Virus record (IMG/VR): IMGVR_UViG_3300034418_011568
Span: 1 to 39,629 of that record
Length of the DNA: 39,629 nt
Reading direction: 5' to 3' (one strand)
Source of the DNA: a virus
Every line of letters begins with the position of its first letter. Position 1 is the stretch's first letter. A program made the translations under genes and the position numbers. The notes under the pieces were generated by a model. It was given only the letters and a program-made list of their open reading frames with translations. It did no database searches and was not told the DNA's origin. Positions 24,363-31,068 of the stretch are shown here, piece by piece.

Positions 24363-24748
24363 CTGAGCACACACCAATCCACACTTTGACGACCAACGTC
24401 ATCGGTGGCGCCTCTCTTATGCAGCACGCAAATGCCTGCGGCATCGACGGAACCGAATTAGAGGATCCAGACAGCCCGATCACCTACGAGCTCTACACCC
24501 ACCTCACGACCGAGCTTGGCCTCGATTTCGAGGTGACCGCATCTCACGTTCTGCTTTCGATCGTCCATCTACTGCAAGACGACGAAGTGCGTACTTACAA
24601 CGTGCAGCGCTTAGCGAAGATGCTGTGGCAGATCCTCGGAGATCCAGACGGTAACGGCGATGAGCCGCCCGCTGTTTACACCGAGGCCGGCAAGGCTATG
24701 TACGCCTGGATTCTTGTCCTGCTTCATCCAATCAAAATCCAAAACTGA
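24359..24748 (+). CDS. Hypothetical protein between nuclease and dNMP kinase (129 aa)
   Basis: It is acidic and mostly helical, with V-T-A-S-H-V-L-L-S-I-V-H-L-L and A-M-Y-A-W-I-L-V-L-L-H at the end. It overlaps the nuclease gene by ATGA. No known motif is visible. Operon position suggests a DNA-metabolism accessory. Confidence 0.6.
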   Translation: MTEHTPIHTLTTNVIGGASLMQHANACGIDGTELEDPDSPITYELYTHLTTELGLDFEVTASHVLLSIVHLLQDDEVRTYNVQRLAKMLWQILGDPDGNGDEPPAVYTEAGKAMYAWILVLLHPIKIQN

Positions 24749-24750
24749 TC

Positions 24751-25362
24751 ATGCTCATCGGTATCTACTCATCTACCGCTGGTAGCGGCAAATCTTCGAT
24801 TGCCGGTCACTTGGTGACCCACTACGGCTTTACCCATTTGAGCTTTGCCGAACCGCTTAAGGCGATGGTCGGCACGCTGCTGCGGGAGTTTGGCTACAGC
24901 CTGCAGGATGCGCACCACATGACCCACGTAGCCAAGAGCGCGCCGATACCCGAGATCGATGATCGCCTCGATGCGCGCCATCTTCTTAGGACGCTTGGCA
25001 CCGAATGGGGCCGCGACTGCGTTCACCCTGAATTGTGGCTTCGCTGCTGGACTTTTCGCTATATGCAGCTACAACTGCAGGGAGTTGAGCGCGTTGTCGT
25101 AGACGACATGCGTTTCCCGAACGAAGCTGCGCTGCTTGACCGCTTTGGTGGGCAGCTGTGGAAGGTAAACCGCCCCGAGGCTGATGCTGGTACAGCGCAC
25201 CGTTCAGAGGGAAGTTTGGATCACCTTACTTCTCTAGCTGACCCAGAGAATGATTACTCTATTGGCTTTTTGCACACCATAGAAAACGATGGCTATTTGG
25301 ATGAGTTAATCGCTGAAGTTGATGATATTATGTCTTTCACTAACTTTGCTCTTTCCCTTTAA
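24751..25362 (+). CDS. Deoxynucleoside monophosphate kinase-like
   Basis: 203 residues. The P-loop is S-T-A-G-S-G-K-S-S (about 8-16). Then F-A-E-P-L-K-A-M, L-G-T-E-W-G-R-D and V-V-V-D-D-M-R-F-P-N-E-A match T4 gp1-type dNMP kinases, which phosphorylate dNMPs for phage DNA synthesis. Two bases separate it from the previous gene, and its stop overlaps the next ATG (TAATG). Codons in the last 40 residues become A/T-richer. Confidence 0.8.
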   Translation: MLIGIYSSTAGSGKSSIAGHLVTHYGFTHLSFAEPLKAMVGTLLREFGYSLQDAHHMTHVAKSAPIPEIDDRLDARHLLRTLGTEWGRDCVHPELWLRCWTFRYMQLQLQGVERVVVDDMRFPNEAALLDRFGGQLWKVNRPEADAGTAHRSEGSLDHLTSLADPENDYSIGFLHTIENDGYLDELIAEVDDIMSFTNFALSL

Positions 25363-25556
25363 TGGACTCACAATTTCTCCTCATGCTTCCTCAGTACATT
25401 CGGCTGGCCACCAGCGCCTCAGCTGAAACAATCCGAAACAACAAATTAACCAATGCCTACAGCGATACTTACTTCAAGATCGCGCGCCAACAGGGCCTAG
25501 CGCATGCACGCGCTTGGCTACTGGGCTCCCTTATTCGAGATCTGCACACTGCTTGA
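25362..25556 (+). CDS. Small hypothetical protein (64 aa)
   Basis: Translation is coupled to the kinase (TAATG). Helical, with Y-F-K-I-A-R-Q-Q-G-L-A-H-A-R-A-W-L-L-G-S-L-I. No domain is recognised. Confidence 0.55.
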   Translation: MDSQFLLMLPQYIRLATSASAETIRNNKLTNAYSDTYFKIARQQGLAHARAWLLGSLIRDLHTA

Positions 25557-25568
25557 GTTGCCCTCACC

Positions 25569-26459
25569 ATGGCGGATCCCATAAGTCAGTATCTAAATGA
25601 CATCGCGCGTCACCCGATCTTGTCGCGCGAAGCTCAGCTGCGCCACGCTTACCGAATCCGAGCTTGGATCTTTTACGTTCCACCAGGCAGCACTGAGCCC
25701 GATCGAAACGCAGCACCTCCACTGATCGAACGTCGCGGCAGGCGATCACTCGACGTGATGGTTCGCACCAACCTGCGCCTGGTGGTTCACCTAGCCAAGC
25801 GGTATCAGAACCGAGGCCTTGAACTCAACGATCTAATCCAAGAAGGCAGCTTGGGGCTTATCCGCGGAATCGAGCTATTCGATCCCACCCGCGGCTACGC
25901 CCTGAGCACCTACAGCTACTGGTGGATCCGCCAATCAATCTCGAGGGCGATCTACAACTCCTCCCGGACGATCCGCCTACCGGTGAACGTCCAGGACAAT
26001 GCCTCGAAGATCCGCCGAATGATCAGCAACCACACTGCGATCACTGGCCGGCATCCAACACTGGAGGAGATCTCGGAAGCAACCGAGCTCGAACCGTCTC
26101 GGATCACCGACACCCTGCATCAATGCGCTTTCACCGATTGCCGCTCTATGGATGCGCTGTGTCACCTGACTGACAGCTCGATTGCCGATGTGATTTCAGC
26201 CGAAGATCCAACCGAGGCCGAGTCTCCCGAGCTTGCTGCGTTATCTGCTGAACGCGAAGCGAAACTCCAGGAAGCGCTTAGCCGGCTGCCCCCGCGTCAA
26301 CGCCGTCTTGTGTATGCGGTGAACTTCGAGCAGGCAACGTTTCAGCAGGTAGCGAACGAATTTGGTATATCAAGAAGCCGTGTATCTACACTTTATCAAC
26401 GCGCACTGCGTCAACTAAGAGGAAATCTCAACTGCAGCTGGGAAGCTTTTGAGCGTTGA
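25569..26459 (+). CDS. Sigma-70 family RNA polymerase sigma factor
   Basis: 296 residues. D-P-I-S-Q-Y-L-N-D-I near the start matches sigma region 1.2. Region 2 has N-L-R-L-V-V-H-L-A-K-R-Y, D-L-I-Q-E-G-S-L-G-L and F-S/A-L-S-T-Y-S-Y-W-W-I-R-Q-S-I (residues about 75-130); region 3 follows, and region 4 has L-P-P-R-Q-R-R-L-V-Y and V-A-N-E-F-G-I-S-R-S-R-V (about 235-280). It carries all parts needed to bind core polymerase and recognise -10 and -35 elements, and is closest in pattern to cyanobacterial group 2 factors. It probably redirects host RNA polymerase to phage promoters. It closes the replication operon and faces the promoter cluster at 26.6-26.9 kb. Confidence 0.92.
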   Translation: MADPISQYLNDIARHPILSREAQLRHAYRIRAWIFYVPPGSTEPDRNAAPPLIERRGRRSLDVMVRTNLRLVVHLAKRYQNRGLELNDLIQEGSLGLIRGIELFDPTRGYALSTYSYWWIRQSISRAIYNSSRTIRLPVNVQDNASKIRRMISNHTAITGRHPTLEEISEATELEPSRITDTLHQCAFTDCRSMDALCHLTDSSIADVISAEDPTEAESPELAALSAEREAKLQEALSRLPPRQRRLVYAVNFEQATFQQVANEFGISRSRVSTLYQRALRQLRGNLNCSWEAFER

Positions 26460-26609
26460 AAGCCGTACATACATATACATTTTTTCTAGGCCAGGAAGTG
26501 AGATGTACAGATGTACCCCCGTCTCACCGGGACGCAAGGCGAGACCAGGGTTGAGATCGCATGAGACTCACAGCCGCTTGGTGAGTCGCATGAGACACAG
26601 CCAAGACGC
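26460..26609. promoter_or_regulatory. Operator-like repeat cluster after the sigma gene
   Basis: It contains direct repeats CGCATGAGAC at 26558-26567 and 26587-26596, the palindrome TGAGACTCA at 26562-26570, the inverted pair GACTCAC (26565-26571) and GTGAGTC (26581-26587), and the left arm of a 15-bp inverted repeat, 26531-26545, whose other arm is at 26694-26708. The repeats lie just upstream of the promoter at 26610. No credible protein gene is present. Confidence 0.5.
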
Positions 26610-26638
26610 TTGACCCTTGCGTCAGGCCGTGCCATACT
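26610..26638 (+). promoter_or_regulatory. Sigma70-type promoter candidate (P1)
   Basis: TTGACC, 17-base spacer, CATACT. The -35 differs from consensus at the last base, the -10 matches at four of six. It lies right after the operator-like repeats. Start expected near 26645. Confidence 0.5.
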
Positions 26639-26730
26639 GGATCCACGCGCGCACATCATGCGCGTTTCCGTTTGTTCAGGCAAGCCGTCTCGCGTCTCGC
26701 CTTGCGTCTCAAACGCAACGAGCGGATGTC

Positions 26731-26759
26731 TTGACGCTTGCGCCACTAGGTGCAATCAT
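26731..26759 (+). promoter_or_regulatory. Sigma70-type promoter candidate (P2)
   Basis: TTGACG, 17-base spacer, AATCAT. It shares the 12 bases GTGCAATCATTC over its -10 with P3 and TTGACSCTTGCG over its -35 with P1. Start expected near 26766. Confidence 0.5.
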
Positions 26760-26849
26760 TCATGGCATCGGAGAACAGCCGCCCCGCGGAGCCTAGGCCT
26801 AAGGCCAGCTCCCCGCGGCTGTGCGCCGGTACCGGCTCCGGCCGGTTAC

Positions 26850-26878
26850 TTGACGGATCCCCAGATCTGTGCAATCAT
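26850..26878 (+). promoter_or_regulatory. Sigma70-type promoter candidate (P3)
   Basis: TTGACG, 17-base spacer, AATCAT, the same hexamers and spacing as P2, exactly 119 bases downstream. The spacer sequences differ except for the last four bases. Start expected near 26885, about 600 bases before the terminator. Confidence 0.55.
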
Positions 26879-26884
26879 TCTTCC

Positions 26885-27489
26885 AGTTGATCAAGCCACC
26901 AATGCATTAACAACACAGCGCAGCCGATAAAGCGCGGCCGGCCGGGCGGTTCCCGGAGTTGTCAGCTAAGCCACGGCTCTAGAGCACCCCGAGTGCGATG
27001 GAGGCTACCGATGGGCTGCAGCGACGCATCCTTAAATCCCTGAGGGTCCGATCACCGTGTCGGGCTACAGCGAACAAGGGCAACACTTCCGCCTCGGCTA
27101 TCACGCCGAGCTGTAGCGGATGAGCCTGGAGTAGTTACGAAATCACGGGAGGGGCACGGGGTGCGTTAGGTGGAGAGGCCGGCGATAGGCCAGATTCCAC
27201 CGAGAGCGAGCAGGATCCTTGCGCGGTAGGGGCCGGACTTTGTGAGATATCAAGCGAGCGCGATTCTGCAGTGCGCTCGTGCTAGCGGTTAACCCCGCTA
27301 GTTAGGTGCGCCAGCCCCTTAACGTCTGGCCTGCAGGCATGGTGGTTCTGATCCACCCGGTGCTAAGTCCCGCTGACTAGTAGCGGTCGCAGCGTGCCGA
27401 CCGTGGCAATGGGCATTCGGCTCTGCCTAGCACGCACAAACCATCTCCCCCAGAAGTTCCCCCTGGCGCACTGCGTCCGGGGGTCTTTT
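26885..27489 (+). ncRNA. Candidate large structured RNA
   Basis: No plausible protein gene lies here. It begins after promoters and ends in an intrinsic terminator. Perfect helices that I can pair: 27064-27070 with 27111-27117, enclosing 27093-27098 with 27105-27110; 27169-27174 with 27196-27201 (inner GGCC pairs); 27255-27261 with 27273-27279; 27282-27288 with 27295-27301; 27310-27314 with 27326-27330; 27341-27345 with 27353-27357; and 27360-27365 with 27428-27433, enclosing 27384-27389 with 27398-27403. Size and phage setting recall the giant RNAs GOLLD and ROOL, but I cannot confirm any family. It might also be an unnamed class. Confidence 0.6.
27459..27489 (+). terminator. Intrinsic terminator of the candidate RNA
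   Basis: CCCCC (27459-27463) and GGGGG (27479-27483) close a stem that continues with GGCGCA/TGCGTC pairing, followed by TCTTTT. It separates the RNA region from the small-gene operon that starts 48 bases later. Confidence 0.75.
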
Positions 27490-27511
27490 GGCTGAGGTGC
27501 TTTGCATCTCT

Positions 27512-27536
27512 ATCCCTCTAGCTGTGAGTTTCAGCC
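27512..27536 (+). promoter_or_regulatory. Duplicated leader element, copy 1
   Basis: ATCCCTCT, AGCTGTGAGTT and TCAGCC directly before ATG 27537. The same blocks, with insertions of 2, 1 and 1 bases, stand before ATG 28402. Probably a translation- or RNA-level control element; no Shine-Dalgarno is obvious. Confidence 0.5.
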
Positions 27537-27755
27537 ATGCGTTTCGACTCTCGCCGGGCCACCTGCCCCGGCTACCTGGAGTTCATCTGGCGCACCGACA
27601 TCGAGCGCCCCGCGGGCACCAACCCGCAAGCCATCGCCTACATCACCGAGATCGACGGCGCCTTCCACGGCTGCTACGGCATCCACACCGTGGCTGGCCG
27701 CACCGTCCATGCGGTCAAAACCGAACTGTTCTCTCTCATCGAGGCCGGCCAATGA
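27537..27755 (+). CDS. Small hypothetical protein (72 aa)
   Basis: First gene after the RNA terminator, started by the leader element. The product has C-P-G-Y-L-E-F-I-W-R, Y-I-T-E-I-D-G-A-F-H-G-C-Y and V-H-A-V-K-T-E-L-F-S-L; likely a small alpha/beta fold. It overlaps the next gene by ATGA. Codons are strongly C-ending, like the rest of this block. Confidence 0.65.
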   Translation: MRFDSRRATCPGYLEFIWRTDIERPAGTNPQAIAYITEIDGAFHGCYGIHTVAGRTVHAVKTELFSLIEAGQ

Positions 27756-27955
27756 TCACCGAGCACGCCACCCCCGAAGACTTCGCCAAGTGGCGGAGCC
27801 ACGCAGAAACCCTCTGCACCGTTTCCCTGCGCTACGTCATCGCCGACTGCCGTTCCGCGGCGGCCGGCTTGCGCCATAGCAACCCCATTCGTGAGGGCTA
27901 CTACGAGGACCAAGCCTTCACCTACGCCGACGAACTCGCCCGCCGCAAGCCATGA
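27752..27955 (+). CDS. Small hypothetical protein (67 aa)
   Basis: Start at ATG 27752, overlapping the previous stop (ATGA); the frame is open upstream but that part overlies the preceding gene. The product is polar and helical (A-T-P-E-D-F-A-K-W-R-S-H). Its stop overlaps the next ATG. Confidence 0.6.
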   Translation: MITEHATPEDFAKWRSHAETLCTVSLRYVIADCRSAAAGLRHSNPIREGYYEDQAFTYADELARRKP

Positions 27956-28119
27956 CCGCACAGCTTCCCATCCACCCGGAGGACTTCGACGCCCTCCTCA
28001 AATACTTCGCCCGCGCAAACCAGTTCCACTACGACGGCTACTGCACCGAGGACGAGTTTGAAGCCGTCCAGGAGTACATCGACCAGATCAAAGACCTCGC
28101 CCTGAACTACCGCCAATGA
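27952..28119 (+). CDS. Small acidic hypothetical protein (55 aa)
   Basis: ATG overlaps the previous stop (ATGA). Acidic, helical, with E-D-F-D-A-L-L-K-Y-F-A-R-A-N and A-V-Q-E-Y-I-D-Q-I-K-D-L. Coupled to both neighbours by four-base overlaps. Confidence 0.6.
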   Translation: MTAQLPIHPEDFDALLKYFARANQFHYDGYCTEDEFEAVQEYIDQIKDLALNYRQ

Positions 28120-28319
28120 AAACCCACTTCAACAACGTCTTTCAACCACCCGTCACCCCCGATCAACTGCGCTCCGTAGGTGTGGACCCAACCGACCTCT
28201 ACTGGTCACCAACATTCCACAGCTGGATGTTCTGCGGCCCCCTGGCCGCCCAGTACCCCTACGCCACAACCGGCGCAACCCTCGCCCGCCTCGGCCTCAC
28301 TCCGCACCCCGACGCCTGA
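28116..28319 (+). CDS. Small hypothetical protein (67 aa)
   Basis: Coupled by ATGA. P-P-V-T-P-D-Q-L-R-S-V-G-V-D and W-M-F-C-G-P-L-A. No domain recognised. A hairpin follows the stop. Confidence 0.6.
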   Translation: MKTHFNNVFQPPVTPDQLRSVGVDPTDLYWSPTFHSWMFCGPLAAQYPYATTGATLARLGLTPHPDA

Positions 28320-28328
28320 CGCACCCCC

Positions 28329-28354
28329 GGAGCCCTTCCCTCGCGGTGGGCTCC
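28329..28354 (+). other. Hairpin GGAGCCC/GGGCTCC between genes
   Basis: Perfect seven-base arms at 28329-28335 and 28348-28354, 12-base loop, no T tract. It precedes the second copy of the leader element and could slow transcription or protect RNA ends. Confidence 0.45.
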
Positions 28355-28372
28355 CTGGGCGCCTCGCGCCTC

Positions 28373-28401
28373 ATCCCTCTCAAGCTGTGAGTTATCAGCC
28401 T
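28373..28401 (+). promoter_or_regulatory. Duplicated leader element, copy 2
   Basis: ATCCCTCT, AGCTGTGAGTT and TCAGCC before ATG 28402, the same order as at 27512-27536. Confidence 0.5.
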
Positions 28402-28797
28402 ATGGCTAACTACATCGCCTCAGCGCGGTCCAACAAGTTCCGCGTCAAGGACATCGCCGCGCTCGAAGCCGTCATGCCATCCGACGTAGAGGTCTGCGTC
28501 GAATCCATCCCCGACAACGAGGTCTGCCTGCTCGTCACCAACTCCGACGGTGGCGGCTGGCCTTCGATGATCTACGACGAAACCACGGACGACCACATCG
28601 ACTGGGATGTCGAGTCCGCCGTCGCCCCGCACCTCCTCGACGGCCAGTGGTGCGTCATCAAGGAAGTCGGTGCCGAGAAGCTGCGCTACCTCATCGGCTA
28701 CGCCACTGCTTTCAACAACAAAGGAGAGGTAATCACCATCTCCCTCGATGACATCTTCACCGAGCTTCCCGACGGCGTGTCTACCTGCGACTACTGA
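28402..28797 (+). CDS. Hypothetical protein (131 aa)
   Basis: I choose ATG 28402, after the duplicated leader; the open frame begins further upstream but there overlies the preceding gene with Pro-rich, unlikely protein. Acidic, with M-P-S-D-V-E-V-C-V-E-S-I-P-D-N-E and W-C-V-I-K-E-V-G-A-E-K-L-R-Y-L. No motif known to me. It ends before a hairpin with a TACG loop. Confidence 0.6.
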   Translation: MANYIASARSNKFRVKDIAALEAVMPSDVEVCVESIPDNEVCLLVTNSDGGGWPSMIYDETTDDHIDWDVESAVAPHLLDGQWCVIKEVGAEKLRYLIGYATAFNNKGEVITISLDDIFTELPDGVSTCDY

Positions 28798-28798
28798 C

Positions 28799-28819
28799 CC
28801 AGCTACGGCTGGTTTCATT
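28799..28819 (+). terminator. Possible terminator with UACG tetraloop
   Basis: CCAGC, loop TACG, GCTGG (28799-28812), then TTTCATT. The same tetraloop as the terminator at 23424. A second hairpin, GAGCTC twice, follows at 28822-28839. Confidence 0.4.
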
Positions 28820-28864
28820 ACGAGCTCTAAGTAGAGCTCCTTCGCTCATCCACTTCGCTACGTC

Positions 28865-29566
28865 ATGACCAACTCCAACGGCCTCATCCTCTACGAGGGC
28901 CCGTCCCCCATCGACGGCGCTCCCATCGTCTGCATCATCACCGGTTTAACCGAGCACTCCGGCAACGACAAGACCGGCACCATGCTCCAAACCTGGATCC
29001 TCCGCCAGGACATTGCCCCCACCGTCGGCTACCGCGACGGCTCCAACGTCTCCGTCTGCGGCGGCTGTCACCACTTCACCCATAAGACCTGCTACGTCAT
29101 CTGGTATCAGGCACCCCTCAGCGTCTGGCGCTGCTACAAGCGCGGCAACTACGCCCGGCTGACCGACTACGCCGTCCTCGACGGCTTCGACTTACGCATC
29201 GGCTCCGCCGGCGACCCCTACTGCGTCCCCGAGTCCGTCTGGCGCGCCTGCCTGACCCGCACCCGCAACCACACCGGCTACACCGCCCAATGGCGGCGCA
29301 CCGACGCGCAGGGCTACCGCGACTTCCTCCAAGCCTCCTGCCACGGGATGCGCGACTACCTCGACGCCACCGCCCACGGCTGGCAGCCCTACCTCGTCGT
29401 CCCCGTAGGTGAGCCCCTCCCTGCCGGCGTCACCCTTTGCCCCGCCTCCACCGAGGCCGGCCACGTCACCACCTGCTCTGCCTGCCACGCCTGCGATGGC
29501 AGCACCGGCGCTTACGGCATCCACGCCCACGGCGCATCCGCCAATCGCTTCGCCCTACGCAACTAA
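28865..29566 (+). CDS. Cysteine-rich conserved hypothetical protein (233 aa)
   Basis: The phrase N-D-K-T-G-T-M-L-Q-T-W-I-L-R, then V-C-G-G-C-H-H ... C-Y-V, and W-R-C-Y-K-R-G-N-Y recalls a family found in many phages and plasmids. A last pair of cysteine motifs, C-S-A-C-H-A-C, lies near the end. Metal binding is likely; function unknown. Codons are strongly C-ending. Confidence 0.7.
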   Translation: MTNSNGLILYEGPSPIDGAPIVCIITGLTEHSGNDKTGTMLQTWILRQDIAPTVGYRDGSNVSVCGGCHHFTHKTCYVIWYQAPLSVWRCYKRGNYARLTDYAVLDGFDLRIGSAGDPYCVPESVWRACLTRTRNHTGYTAQWRRTDAQGYRDFLQASCHGMRDYLDATAHGWQPYLVVPVGEPLPAGVTLCPASTEAGHVTTCSACHACDGSTGAYGIHAHGASANRFALRN

Positions 29567-29569
29567 GCC

Positions 29570-29752
29570 ATGACCCGCTACCCCTACCGCCCCCACCGCT
29601 CGCGCCGCCGCCCCACCCCGCCGTGGATCCGCGCCGAGCACATCGCCGGCGTGCTCCTAGGCCTGGCGCTCGCCGCTATGGCGATCGACCACGGCTATCA
29701 GCGCCCAACGCAGACGCTACCCCCCACACCCACTGTCTTCCTCGCACCATGA
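29570..29752 (+). CDS. Small single-span membrane protein (60 aa)
   Basis: Starts three bases after the previous stop. Basic N-terminus (R-Y-P-Y-R-P-H-R-S-R-R-R), then A-G-V-L-L-G-L-A-L-A-A-M-A-I as a membrane helix, then Pro/Thr-rich residues outside. Positive-inside layout predicts N-in. It overlaps the next gene by ATGA. Confidence 0.55.
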   Translation: MTRYPYRPHRSRRRPTPPWIRAEHIAGVLLGLALAAMAIDHGYQRPTQTLPPTPTVFLAP

Positions 29753-29955
29753 CCTACTGCCCTGACCCCCGGCCGCTTTCACCACCAGACCCCGAGCCTG
29801 AGGATCCGCCGATCCGCGTGTGGCATTTCCTTTCTGAGGATCTCGAGCACGAGCACTGGGTTGAGGATCCCGCCGAAGTCGGCCCGCTACTGCAGGCGTT
29901 CGACAACCTCGGGATCACGTACAACATGACCTCTTATGTGGAGAGATCGCACTAA
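29749..29955 (+). CDS. Small acidic hypothetical protein (68 aa)
   Basis: Start at ATG 29749 with ATGA overlap; upstream in-frame sequence lies over other genes. Pro/Asp-rich start, then R-V-W-H-F-L-S-E-D-L-E-H-E-H-W-V. No family recognised. Confidence 0.6.
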   Translation: MTYCPDPRPLSPPDPEPEDPPIRVWHFLSEDLEHEHWVEDPAEVGPLLQAFDNLGITYNMTSYVERSH

Positions 29956-29997
29956 ACCGCGATCCTCTGCTACTTTACTTGCGTTCTTCACTAATTC

Positions 29998-30330
29998 ATG
30001 CGTAACACTCGCTCCTACAGCCCAACCGGCGCCATAGGCAAGCGCCTTACTGCAGCACACGAGCTGCAGCTGCAGGTTCAGCAGCTGACTGCAGAGCTCA
30101 CCGCCCACCGTGTGTGGTTGTGTGAGCGGATGCAGCGCCTTGACATCGACCGTATCGAGCAGGGCGATCTGGTGGTGACCCGTAAGGTCCGCCACCGCTG
30201 GACCTACACCCCCGAGACCGAGATCTCGATGGATGCGCTGCGCAAGCTGCAGCTACGCGAGCAGGCCGAAGGCCTGGCCGCTGATTCGCCCACTGTTTAT
30301 GTCGCCCTTTCAACCCGAGTTTCCCAATGA
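29998..30330 (+). CDS. Hypothetical protein with coiled-coil start (110 aa)
   Basis: Helix H-E-L-Q-L-Q-V-Q-Q-L-T-A-E-L, then D-L-V-V-T-R-K-V-R-H-R-W-T-Y and D-S-P-T-V-Y-V-A-L at the end. The layout (helical start and a short beta domain) resembles phage proteins that accompany recombination or annealing genes, a match I would not name. ATGA overlap with the next gene. Confidence 0.65.
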   Translation: MRNTRSYSPTGAIGKRLTAAHELQLQVQQLTAELTAHRVWLCERMQRLDIDRIEQGDLVVTRKVRHRWTYTPETEISMDALRKLQLREQAEGLAADSPTVYVALSTRVSQ

Positions 30331-30527
30331 GCTACACCCAGCTGACACCGCACCAGCGCCATCTCACGGTTGAGTCGATGGAGATGCACGGCGGCGGCTT
30401 TTGCCGAGCCTTAGCGCATGCCTGGTACAAAGCGGATCCCCGCAACAAACAGCGGATAGAGCGTGCGTTTAGCGACATGCTCGAGGATTTCGCGCCCGGC
30501 TCTGGCTTTTACATCGGAGAGGAATGA
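30327..30527 (+). CDS. Small hypothetical protein (66 aa)
   Basis: ATGA-coupled. G-G-G-F-C-R-A-L-A-H-A-W-Y-K-A-D and F-S-D-M-L-E-D-F. Small helical protein of a kind common in phage accessory regions. Confidence 0.6.
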   Translation: MSYTQLTPHQRHLTVESMEMHGGGFCRALAHAWYKADPRNKQRIERAFSDMLEDFAPGSGFYIGEE

Positions 30528-30787
30528 TGCCTGAACCCACTGTTTTCCCCACGGTGCATCTCAACGGCACCAGCCGCGAGATGCTCTCCGCGCGCTACTT
30601 CAAAGCCTGGCGTGAGCTGAACAACGCCATCGCCGCGTTTAACGCGATCGAGTTCAACTGCCGGGACTACTACGTGCAACCCGCTGGCGCCTGGGCGCAG
30701 GCCACCACGGAGCGCACCGCGGCCGGCCGCAAGCTGCAGGAGGTCAGCAACTACCTCGAAGCCCACTTACTCCACCTAGGCGAATGA
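30524..30787 (+). CDS. Hypothetical protein (87 aa)
   Basis: Starts at ATG 30524 or the adjacent ATG 30527. S-A-R-Y-F-K-A-W-R-E-L-N-N-A-I-A-A-F and T-A-A-G-R-K-L-Q-E-V-S-N-Y-L; a two-helix hairpin is likely. Coupled to both neighbours. Confidence 0.6.
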   Translation: MMPEPTVFPTVHLNGTSREMLSARYFKAWRELNNAIAAFNAIEFNCRDYYVQPAGAWAQATTERTAAGRKLQEVSNYLEAHLLHLGE

Positions 30788-31053
30788 GCGACCCCGCCTT
30801 CAACCTGGCGCAGCTCGAGCGCTGCCCCAACTGGTACGAGCACCTCGGCGCCGTCGAGGCTGCCATGGCCGAGGACGATCGCATCGCCAAGGCACGCAGC
30901 GCCGCCGGCTGGGAAGCCGACGAAGGCGGCTGGTATTCCCCGTGCGGCATTTCCGAGATCGATTGGGAGCACGAGCACGGCTATCCATTCCCGGAGGATC
31001 CGACCTACCAGGAATGGGCAGCAGAGTTCTACAGCGCACCTACAGTCACTTAG
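30784..31053 (+). CDS. Acidic hypothetical protein (89 aa)
   Basis: ATGA-coupled. Rich in Glu/Asp/Trp (A-D-E-G-G-W-Y-S-P, E-I-D-W-E-H-E-H-G-Y). Strong negative charge suggests a DNA mimic or inhibitor, but nothing specific shows it. Confidence 0.6.
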   Translation: MSDPAFNLAQLERCPNWYEHLGAVEAAMAEDDRIAKARSAAGWEADEGGWYSPCGISEIDWEHEHGYPFPEDPTYQEWAAEFYSAPTVT

Positions 31054-31068
31054 TCAGTAGGTGCTGCC

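Noticed and set aside
26610-26930. 106-codon open frame across the promoter/RNA region
   Set aside because: Composition is Arg/Ala/Cys/Pro-rich without pattern, it covers promoters and hairpins, and no ribosome site is seen.
27119-27155. Hammerhead-like core (GGATGA ... CGAAA)
   Set aside because: The essential CTGATGA is changed and no stem II can form.
26885-27489. tmRNA or RNase P RNA
   Set aside because: No tRNA-like ends or tag frame, and no conserved RNase P core words.
28420-28818. 132-residue minus-strand frame rich in Val, Asp and Gly
   Set aside because: Typical antisense shadow of C-ending codons.
29192-29530. 112-residue minus-strand Gly/Ala/Val frame
   Set aside because: Antisense shadow of the cysteine-rich gene.
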